From CAYMKL01 sp964390805 (GTDB lineage: Bacteria > Chloroflexota > Anaerolineae > VGOG01), in the NCBI GenBank assembly GCA_964390805.1, contig CAYMKL010000161.1, positions 1-14,311 on the forward strand: DNA of 14,311 nt, given 5' to 3'. Below the pieces are notes generated by a model. That model was given only the letters and a program-made list of their open reading frames with translations, was not told where the DNA came from and ran no database searches. A program made the position numbers and the translations under genes. The number at the start of each line of letters is the position of its first letter. Position 1 is the stretch's first letter. Positions 1 through 5,390 of this stretch are shown here, piece by piece.

Positions 1-95
1 CCTTCAAGGAGCTCCATGTCGGACAATATGTGATTGAGGTTCGGCGCAATGAGTCACGATGGGAGGTCGAGCTGAACCTCGAAGATCAATCTTAA
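1..95 (+). CDS. C-terminal end of an unidentified protein (partial)
   Basis: An open frame enters from the left edge (first full codon at base 3) and ends at TAA 93-95. It encodes about 30 residues ending ...ELNLEDQS. The peptide is strongly charged with alternating hydrophobic residues (HVGQYVIEV, WEVELNLE), which fits the last strands of a small beta-rich domain. I do not recognise the family from so little. The next 140 bases have no gene, and a new promoter starts at 201, so this gene is probably the end of a separate unit. Confidence 0.55.
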   Translation, partial: FKELHVGQYVIEVRRNESRWEVELNLEDQS

Positions 96-137
96 TGTGT
101 TTGCGCGTTACACGTTGGGAGGTTGGCACCTCACGCA

Positions 138-149
138 TTGAACGTTCAA
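138..149. promoter_or_regulatory. 12-bp perfect palindrome, possible operator
   Basis: TTGAACGTTCAA reads the same on both strands. It lies 51 bp upstream of the -35 box of the 201-229 promoter, a position where an activator or distal repressor site could sit. No bound protein can be named, and the match could be chance. Confidence 0.3.
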
Positions 150-200
150 CCCTTAGTGTCAACTTGAAGCTTAAAGGCCCATCCCCGGATCAACCGCATC

Positions 201-229
201 TTGCAAAACTGCTTCCAATGTGATATAAT
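201..229 (+). promoter_or_regulatory. Sigma-A/sigma-70 type promoter
   Basis: -35 TTGCAA at 201-206 and a consensus -10 TATAAT at 224-229 are separated by exactly 17 bp. The predicted start is about 235-237, which is where homology between the two RNA-element copies begins. It should drive the RNA element and the toxin-antitoxin pair, and by readthrough possibly the propeller operon. The second element copy lacks these boxes at the equivalent place (1141-1169). Confidence 0.85.
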
Positions 230-235
230 TGAGGT

Positions 236-364
236 GATTCAACGAAACTTGCCCAATGGGTGCGAAGGTGCCCTTGATGGCTGCTCAGGCCAACGAAGCA
301 AACAACGCCACCGATGAGACGCCAGCCAAGTCCGCACCCGTGTGTGCTTTGAGGTTGGCGTTTT
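236..364 (+). ncRNA. Structured RNA element, copy 1 (leader or small RNA)
   Basis: This segment aligns without gaps to 1176-1304 (constant offset 940), with about 21 differences in 129 nt, mostly transitions. It begins at the predicted transcription start and ends in a terminator-like hairpin: arms CGCCAGCC 320-327 and GGTTGGCG 353-360, followed by TTTT. A first hairpin pairs GGGTGC 258-263 with GTGCCC 268-273. Differences between copies preserve pairing: G262-U269 becomes G-C, G325-U355 becomes G-C, and A336-U343 becomes G-C by a double change. A central block (roughly 285-304 and 311-327) is nearly invariant. The layout promoter, folded core, terminator, ribosome site, ORF resembles a riboswitch or attenuator, but I cannot assign it to a known class; a stand-alone sRNA of about 130 nt is also possible. 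Confidence 0.65.
320..364 (+). terminator. Rho-independent terminator-like hairpin closing RNA element copy 1
   Basis: Arms CGCCAGCC (320-327) and GGTTGGCG (353-360) form eight pairs including one G-U, followed by TTTT then GT. The 25-nt loop can form an inner hairpin (CGCA 333-336 with TGTG 343-346). The U tract is short, so termination is probably partial, allowing readthrough into the downstream antitoxin gene. Confidence 0.6.
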
Positions 365-480
365 GTACTGCTTACGGCAAGTGCCTGTCGGCATCGGAGA
401 TCCTGCGCGCCCTGCGGCGGGCGTGATACAAGTGCGGGCTCAGTATCCCTGATCCTGCGAGGACGTATGGGGAGAAGGAC

Positions 481-750
481 ATGGAACTTCACGAATTGGT
501 CATAGAAATGAAGCTACTCGAACGCCGCTTGACTCTTTACGAGGAGAAGTACGGCATTCTCAGTGAGGACTTTTACGCGGCGCTCATGTCGGGCAAGTTA
601 GCACACTATGATGAGTACGACGAGACCCGCGCAGACTTCAGCCGCTGGAAAGGCATTTATGAAACGTGGCTACGGCGCAGAGAAGCCTATGCTGCCCAGC
701 TTATACAGCGTGATTTGGCTGAAGTACTGCGTTTTCAGCCTGCTTACTAA
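481..750 (+). CDS. Putative antitoxin of a TumA/TumE-type toxin-antitoxin pair
   Basis: An 89-residue, highly charged, predicted all-helical protein. Residues 1-25 form a helix with heptad-like hydrophobics (LHELVIEMKLLERRL), followed by YEEKYGILSEDFYAAL and a second helix around DFSRWKGIYETWLRRREAYAAQL. Small helical proteins with an E-x-K-Y-G-x-x-S-x-x-F-Y motif commonly sit next to TumE/DUF6516 toxins. The start is supported by GGAGAAGG at 471-478. It ends two bases before the next ORF, so the two are translationally coupled. The antitoxin-first order is typical of type II modules, where the antitoxin neutralises the toxin and represses the operon. The role is inferred from size, composition and position; no DNA-binding domain is evident. 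Confidence 0.6.
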   Translation: MELHELVIEMKLLERRLTLYEEKYGILSEDFYAALMSGKLAHYDEYDETRADFSRWKGIYETWLRRREAYAAQLIQRDLAEVLRFQPAY

Positions 751-752
751 CG

Positions 753-1172
753 ATGCGCAATAGTCCTCTGAAATCGCTTGCCGACTACAGCCGTTTTGTG
801 GCTGAATTGGCTGATCGTCCATCTGTCGAACGCTCTACCGTGGTTGTCTGGTCTACCAGTCCTTACACGGGAGTTGCTGAGGGAGACATCTTCTTCGCTC
901 AAGGATTTCGGCTACGGATAAGGCAGGAGCTAGATTTTGAGGCGCGCCTCATCACGTCGTACGGATATGAAGCGTATCAGGGCGAGGAACGGTTGTATTG
1001 GTACGATGACTTTCCGCATCCCAATGACCCGACATTGGCATCAACCTTCCCTCACCACAGACACGTTCCACCCAATGTCAAACGCAATCGTATTCCTGCC
1101 CCGGAAATGAGCTTTACTCGCCCCAACCTTCCTGTACTGATTCGGGAGATCGAAGCACTGTTGAAGCATTGA
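753..1172 (+). CDS. TumE/DUF6516-family toxin-like protein
   Basis: 139 residues. The N-terminal half (about 25-85) is beta-rich with the pattern GDIFFAQGFRLRIRQELDF and a following GYEAY strand. The hallmark is residues about 84-107: WYDDFPHPNDPTLASTFPHH then RHV, a His/Pro-rich core I recognise from proteins annotated as TumE family or DUF6516, followed by RNRIPAPEMSF and a C-terminal helix (LIREIEALL). Members are annotated as toxin partners of small helical antitoxins, matching the gene just upstream. There is no strong ribosome site, so translation probably depends on coupling across the 2-bp gap. The biochemical activity is not evident from sequence. The module lies between the two copies of the RNA element, which suggests arrival or duplication as a unit. 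Confidence 0.65.
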   Translation: MRNSPLKSLADYSRFVAELADRPSVERSTVVVWSTSPYTGVAEGDIFFAQGFRLRIRQELDFEARLITSYGYEAYQGEERLYWYDDFPHPNDPTLASTFPHHRHVPPNVKRNRIPAPEMSFTRPNLPVLIREIEALLKH

Positions 1173-1175
1173 CAC

Positions 1176-1304
1176 GACGCAACGAAGCCTGGTCACTGGG
1201 TGCAAAAGCGCCCTTGATGGTTGCTCAGGCCAACGAAGCAAACACCGCAACCGATGAGACGCCAGCCGAGGCCGCGCCCTTGCGTGCCCTGAGGCTGGCG
1301 TTTT
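1176..1304 (+). ncRNA. Structured RNA element, copy 2 (leader of the propeller operon)
   Basis: Second copy of the 236-364 element at a constant 940-base offset with no indel, about 84% identical. Hairpins: GGGTGC 1198-1203 with GCGCCC 1208-1213; GGTTGC 1219-1224 with GCAACC 1247-1252 (this one is poorly supported in copy 1); CGCCAGCC 1260-1267 with GGCTGGCG 1293-1300, then seven T. The ribosome site of the propeller gene (AAGGAGG 1321-1327) follows 13 nt after the T run, so the element is placed to control that gene. No promoter precedes this copy, so transcription must enter from the toxin-antitoxin operon unless a non-consensus promoter exists. Confidence 0.65.
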
Positions 1305-1307
1305 TTT
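1260..1307 (+). terminator. Rho-independent terminator closing RNA element copy 2
   Basis: A perfect 8-bp GC-rich stem (CGCCAGCC / GGCTGGCG) is followed by TTTTTTT at 1301-1307. The 25-nt apical region folds further (CGCG 1273-1276 with CGTG 1283-1286). It is stronger than copy 1, with a fully paired stem and longer U tract. It should end the toxin-antitoxin transcript or, if regulated, gate expression of the downstream propeller genes. Confidence 0.75.
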
Positions 1308-1333
1308 ACGCAGATAGCGAAAGGAGGATTTCA

Positions 1334-2812
1334 ATGATTAAGCTGACAACCAAGCGGGTTACTTTCATACTCACCAGATTGCTGTATCTCACGATAGCCT
1401 CTGTTCTTCTGGTGGCCCTTCTGACCACCCTTGAGCAAGGGCTCCCTCCTGCTCTTCGTAGCAGGCTGGGTTCTTCATCCCAGGCCGTTAACCTTCACCA
1501 AACTGAAGAAGGCACCTGGACAACCTACGACACTTCCAACTCAGGCTTGGTATCTGATTTCGTCCTGTCCATGGTTGCGGACGGAGACAACATGTGGTTC
1601 GGTACTGGCAAGGGCGTCAGCGTGTTCGACGGAGAGAGCTGGACGACCTATGATACTTCCGATGGGTTGGTAGATAAACGTGTCAATGCCATCGCCATAG
1701 ACGCGGAGGGCAACAAGTGGTTCGGCACCGCTAAGTGGGTGAGCAAGCTCGATGACGGCGGCACCCCCCACGATAAGAATGATGATAACTGGACCACCTA
1801 TAATGCCTCAAACTCTGGGTTGCCATTCCAATATATGTCTGCCGTCGCCATAGACCAGGCGGGGAACAAGTGGTTCGGCACCAGGATTAGTGATGGGTAT
1901 GGGTACGGGGTGAGCAAGTTCGATGGGGTGAACTGGACGACCTATAACACGTCAAATGGAGCATTAGCGTCTGACTCCGTCAATGCTATCGCCGCAGACC
2001 TGTCAGGCAATGTGTGGATCGGCACGTCTATTGGCGGGGTAAGCAAGTACGACGGAATGGGCTGGATGATCTATCGGGGAGGCTCAGGGTTAGCGAGTGA
2101 TCACGTTCGGGCCATCGCCGTAGACAGCGGCGATGTGAAGTGGTTTGGAGGGTGTACAGGCGAATACGATGAGTGGTGTGCTGGGGGGATTTATCATTGC
2201 TACGATGCTATGGTGAGCCGATTCGATGGCGTGAACTGGACAAGCTACATTGCTGGAGAGAGTGGTCTTGTGGGAAGGAAGATCTATGCTATCGCCATAG
2301 ACTGCGAGGGGAACAAGTGGTTCGGCACTGAGCGGAGCGGAGTGAGCAAGTTCGATGGGAGTACTTGGACGACCTATGATACCTCAAACTCTGGGCTGGA
2401 AAGTGATTACATCAAAGCCATCGTCGTAGACAACGAGTGCAACATTTGGTTCGGCACCTGTGGTGGTGGGGTAAGCAAGTCTACCCCTCCCACCCCTACG
2501 CCCACGCCGACTCCAACAGCAACGCCAGTACATACACCGACACCGACTGCTACACCCACACCCACTGTAACAGTAACACCAACTGCCACGGCGACGCCAA
2601 CGGAAACTAGCACGCCAACGCCTACCGCAACCCCAACCTGTACGCCCACGCCCACTGCAACAGCTACGCCAACTCCCACAGCGACACCAACGGAAACTAG
2701 CACGCCAACACCTACCCCAACCCCAACCTGGACGCCTACGCCAACCGAAACCCCCTCGATTCACTATCTATACGTACCGCTGATCATGAAGCATTATTCT
2801 CCCCTGCCGTAA
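1334..2812 (+). CDS. Exported seven-bladed Reg_prop beta-propeller with Pro/Thr linker and C-terminal tail
   Basis: A 492-residue secreted or surface protein. Residues 1-34 are a signal/anchor segment (basic start, hydrophobic 17-30). Residues about 62-382 hold seven repeats of the two-component-regulator-propeller type: WTTY-x-TSNSGL, then V-x-AIAID-x-x-GN-K-WFGT, then GVSKFDG. Seven blades is enough for a closed propeller. Blade 5 has an extra loop (about 272-292) with three Cys. Residues about 385-474 are a Thr/Pro linker containing a 90-bp direct repeat, and the end is YLYVPLIMKHYSPLP. I chose ATG 1334 because AAGGAGG lies 6 nt upstream; the frame extends to 1169 but that part is the RNA element, and the paralog at 2844 starts at the equivalent residue. 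Without kinase domains it probably acts as an extracellular binding or scaffold protein; the ligand is unknown. Confidence 0.85.
   Translation: MIKLTTKRVTFILTRLLYLTIASVLLVALLTTLEQGLPPALRSRLGSSSQAVNLHQTEEGTWTTYDTSNSGLVSDFVLSMVADGDNMWFGTGKGVSVFDGESWTTYDTSDGLVDKRVNAIAIDAEGNKWFGTAKWVSKLDDGGTPHDKNDDNWTTYNASNSGLPFQYMSAVAIDQAGNKWFGTRISDGYGYGVSKFDGVNWTTYNTSNGALASDSVNAIAADLSGNVWIGTSIGGVSKYDGMGWMIYRGGSGLASDHVRAIAVDSGDVKWFGGCTGEYDEWCAGGIYHCYDAMVSRFDGVNWTSYIAGESGLVGRKIYAIAIDCEGNKWFGTERSGVSKFDGSTWTTYDTSNSGLESDYIKAIVVDNECNIWFGTCGGGVSKSTPPTPTPTPTPTATPVHTPTPTATPTPTVTVTPTATATPTETSTPTPTATPTCTPTPTATATPTPTATPTETSTPTPTPTPTWTPTPTETPSIHYLYVPLIMKHYSPLP
2516..2750 (+). repeat. Low-complexity Thr/Pro-coding repeat with a 90-bp period
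   Basis: The linker of the first propeller gene is built of ACNCCN-type hexamers coding Thr-Pro. A larger 90-bp direct repeat is visible: the same GCGAC-CCAACGGAAACTAG block begins at 2591 and again at 2681, and the following Thr/Pro and Cys/Trp positions recur. Such repeats vary in length by slippage or unequal recombination. Antisense reading frames across it are artefacts of this composition. Confidence 0.85.
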
Positions 2813-2843
2813 GCTTGGGCTTCGGGGGTGAAAGGACGGTCCG

Positions 2844-5219
2844 ATGAGTAGACGAACTGTAAGATGGCTTACCACTGTGCTTGGACGGTTGTCGTATTGC
2901 CTGATCGCCTGCATTCTTGTGCTGGCCTCTATGCTTACCTTGGAGCGTGGGCTCCCTCCCACACTTCGTAGCAGGCTGGGTTCTTCATCCCAGGCCGCTA
3001 ACCTTCACCACACTGACGAAGGCACCTGGACGACCTACAACACTTCCAACTCAGGATTGGCATCTGATGACGTCAATGCCATTGCCATTGACCAGGAAGG
3101 GAACAAGTGGTTTGGCACTTTGGCAAGTGGAGTGAGCAAGTTCGATGGCACCACCTGGATGACCTACACCGTTGAAAGCACCAGGCAGCGGGGAGATCAG
3201 GTTACTACTATCACCCAGGACACCCCGGCTGGGAGTGAATGGGTCCTTGTGGGCTTTGCCAGCAGAGAGGAAGCTGATGCTGCCTTTGCACCTGGCTACG
3301 TCATGTTCGGGGACGATCTCACCCTCTACCGCTACTCGTCGTATAAGAGCAACTACGACCTGAAGTACGCCTACCAAGACGCTTCCGGCTGGCACATTGA
3401 GACCGTGCAAAGCAAGGAGGGTGTCGGCGAGTACACCTCCCTGGCTCTGGATAAGGACGGTTATCCGCACATCAGCCATTGCGACGGGATCAACCATGGC
3501 CTGAAATACGCGTACCAGGACGGTTTCGGCTGGCACATTGAGACCGTGGACAGCACGAGCGACAGTTCCGACACCTCCCTGGCTCTGGATGGGGGTAAGT
3601 ATCCACACATTAGCTATCGCCGCACCGGCATAAGGTATGCTTACCAGGATGCCTCCGGCTGGCACATCGAGACCGTGTATAGCGCGGGATATGTCGGCTC
3701 GGACACCTCCCTGGCCCTGGATGAGGATGGGTATCCACACATCACTTACCACGACGGTGGCCTAAAGTATGCCTACCGGGACGCCTCCGTCTGGCACATC
3801 GAGACCGTGCAGAGCGGTTCGTATATCGGCTTGTACACCTCCCTGGCCCTGGATGGTAGCGGCTATCCGCATATCAGCTACTACGACGCCGCCAAGGGCG
3901 ACCTGAAGTACACCTATCAGGATGCTTCTGGCTGGCATATTGAGACTGTGGACAGCCCGGGCCGGTACACCTCCTTGGCATTGGATAGAAGCGGGTATCC
4001 ACACATTAGCTACAACGGCTACTACAGCAACGACAACCTGAAGTACGCATACCAGGATACCCTCGGCTGGCACATCGAGACCGTGGACAGCGAGGGGCGG
4101 GTCGGCTTGTACACCTCCCTGGCCCTGGATGGTAGCGGCTATCCGCATATCAGCTACTGGGACTGGAGTAACGCCGACCTGAAGTACGCCTACCAGGATG
4201 CTTCTGGTTGGCATATCGAGACCGTGGACAGCGAGGGATGGGTCGGTAGGTACACCTCTCTAGTTCTGGATGAGGATGGGTATCCGCACATCAGCTACCG
4301 CTCATTGCATAGTTCTGGCTCTATCAAGATCGCTCCACCTTTGCGGCAGGATGTCTTCGCTGGCACACCTGTTTATGCTACAGATGTGGGATTGGCATAC
4401 AATCATATCACCGCTATCGCCATTGGCAGGGAAGGGAACAAATGGTTCGGCACTTTGGAAAGCGGGGTAAGCAAATTCGATGGGACTACCTGGACGACTT
4501 ACAACACCTCAAACTCTGGATTGGCATCTAATCGTATTTCTGCCATCGCCATTGACAGGGTAGGGAACAAGTGGTTCGGCACTGAGGATCGCGGGGTGAG
4601 CAAGTTCGATGGGACTAATTGGACGACCTATGACACCTCAAACTCTAATCTGGCGAGTTACTATGCCCGGTGCATCGCTATTGACAGGGAAGGGAACAAG
4701 TGGTTCGGCACTTCTGATGGGGTAAGCAGGTTCGATGGGGCTAATTGGATGACTTATACCACCACAAACTCAGGGTTGGCCAGTAACTACGTCCAGTCCA
4801 TCGCCATCGACAGCCTTGGTGTGAAGTGGTTTGGGGGGTATAAGGTGTGTTACCATGATGAGTGGAGTCCGGGACCCCGTTACTGCGCTGCAGTGAGCCG
4901 ATTCGATGGCACGAACTGGACAAGCTACATTGCTGGAGAGAGTGATCTTGTAGGCAAAGAGGTCAACGCTATTGCCATAGACTGGGAGGGCAAGAAGTGG
5001 GTCGGTACCGATGCTGGAATCAGTGTCTTCGACGAAAAAGATTGGACGACCTATGACATTGCCAACTCTGAGCTGGCAAGTAATAACGTCAAAGCCATTG
5101 CCGTAGACAACGCGGGGAACACTTGGTTCGGTACCTATGGTGGTGGGGTAAGCAAGTACAGCACCAAAACTCTTTTGTATGTGCCGCTGATCATGAAACA
5201 CTACTTCCACACGCCATAA
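2844..5219 (+). CDS. Exported nested double beta-propeller protein
   Basis: A 791-residue paralog of the preceding gene. Residues 1-35 are a signal/anchor, and residues 35-110 closely match the first paralog, including blade 1. An insert of about 400 residues follows. It starts with a linker (110-165) and then seven repeats of about 40-50 residues with consensus LKYAYQDASGWHIETVDS then YTSLALD-x-x-GYPHISY (about 165-488). The Reg_prop blades then resume as blades 2-7 (about 511-772), with the Cys loop again in blade 5, and the protein ends LLYVPLIMKHYFHTP. The outer fold therefore keeps seven blades, split after blade 1 by what looks like a complete second seven-bladed propeller. The start has AAAGGA 7 nt upstream. 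It lies 31 bp behind the first gene and is probably cotranscribed. It lacks the Pro/Thr linker. Function is likely surface binding; the ligand is unknown. Confidence 0.85.
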   Translation: MSRRTVRWLTTVLGRLSYCLIACILVLASMLTLERGLPPTLRSRLGSSSQAANLHHTDEGTWTTYNTSNSGLASDDVNAIAIDQEGNKWFGTLASGVSKFDGTTWMTYTVESTRQRGDQVTTITQDTPAGSEWVLVGFASREEADAAFAPGYVMFGDDLTLYRYSSYKSNYDLKYAYQDASGWHIETVQSKEGVGEYTSLALDKDGYPHISHCDGINHGLKYAYQDGFGWHIETVDSTSDSSDTSLALDGGKYPHISYRRTGIRYAYQDASGWHIETVYSAGYVGSDTSLALDEDGYPHITYHDGGLKYAYRDASVWHIETVQSGSYIGLYTSLALDGSGYPHISYYDAAKGDLKYTYQDASGWHIETVDSPGRYTSLALDRSGYPHISYNGYYSNDNLKYAYQDTLGWHIETVDSEGRVGLYTSLALDGSGYPHISYWDWSNADLKYAYQDASGWHIETVDSEGWVGRYTSLVLDEDGYPHISYRSLHSSGSIKIAPPLRQDVFAGTPVYATDVGLAYNHITAIAIGREGNKWFGTLESGVSKFDGTTWTTYNTSNSGLASNRISAIAIDRVGNKWFGTEDRGVSKFDGTNWTTYDTSNSNLASYYARCIAIDREGNKWFGTSDGVSRFDGANWMTYTTTNSGLASNYVQSIAIDSLGVKWFGGYKVCYHDEWSPGPRYCAAVSRFDGTNWTSYIAGESDLVGKEVNAIAIDWEGKKWVGTDAGISVFDEKDWTTYDIANSELASNNVKAIAVDNAGNTWFGTYGGGVSKYSTKTLLYVPLIMKHYFHTP
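3336..4313 (+). repeat. Seven-copy coding repeat (WHIETV...TSLALD...GYPHISY), inserted domain
   Basis: Seven tandem coding units of about 120-150 bp. Each contains WHIETV, TSLALD (one TSLVLD) and GYPHI-[ST]-[YH] (one KYPHISY). A 57-nt stretch is identical between two non-adjacent units (3826-3882 and 4102-4158), which indicates recent intragenic duplication or gene conversion. The array sits wholly between blade 1 and blade 2 of the host propeller. Confidence 0.85.
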
Positions 5220-5246
5220 GCTCAGGCTCTCTGAGTGATAAGAAAG

Positions 5247-5301
5247 GTTCCATGATGTCCTAAGCCGAACTGATGGCACTCTGGAACAACTGTCTTTTGA
5301 C
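5247..5301 (+). terminator. Weak terminator-like structure after the propeller operon
   Basis: GTTCCA (5247-5252) can pair with TGGAAC (5282-5287), with an inner GCC/GGC pairing, followed by a TCTTTT run at 5293-5298. The closing stem is only 6 bp with a large loop, and the T run overlaps the -35 of the next promoter, so support is limited. Confidence 0.3.
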
Positions 5302-5325
5302 AAAACCTCTCCGTTGTGGTAAACT
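5297..5325 (+). promoter_or_regulatory. Sigma-A type promoter for the subtilase-like gene
   Basis: Consensus -35 TTGACA (5297-5302) and -10 TAAACT (5320-5325) are separated by 17 bp. The predicted start near 5332 leaves a leader of about 60 nt with GGAGG at 5376-5380. It separates transcription of the subtilase-like gene from the propeller genes. Confidence 0.75.
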
Positions 5326-5390
5326 GTCATCTGTCGAGAGTGGGGAAAGAGAAACTTGTAGTAGATTGCTGACGCGGAGGTGAAGAGCCG

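Noticed and set aside
258..327. Known riboswitch or ribozyme (c-di-GMP-I, hammerhead) in the RNA element
   Set aside because: CCGATGAG resembles part of a hammerhead and ACCGATG part of a c-di-GMP-I end, but the remaining conserved parts and their order are absent.
277..426. A 49-codon ORF (MAAQANEANN...) inside RNA element copy 1, with a matching open frame in copy 2
   Set aside because: Substitutions between copies fall mostly at first and second codon positions and preserve base pairs; ribosome site is weak. RNA structure explains the conservation better.
236..1304. Integron attC sites flanking a toxin-antitoxin cassette
   Set aside because: ATTCAAC at copy 1 resembles an R'' box, but copy 2 breaks it and no matching GTTRRRY box or single long attC hairpin is present; the element folds as separate hairpins with a terminator.
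1169..1333. N-terminal extension of the first propeller protein to ATG 1169
   Set aside because: The extension is the second copy of the RNA element including its terminator; ATG 1334 has an ideal ribosome site and matches the start of the paralog.
2407..2764. Minus-strand Gly/Val or Arg/Trp-rich ORFs over the Thr/Pro linker, and similar at 7515-7919
   Set aside because: Composition shadows of Thr/Pro-coding repeats on the plus strand; no start signals.
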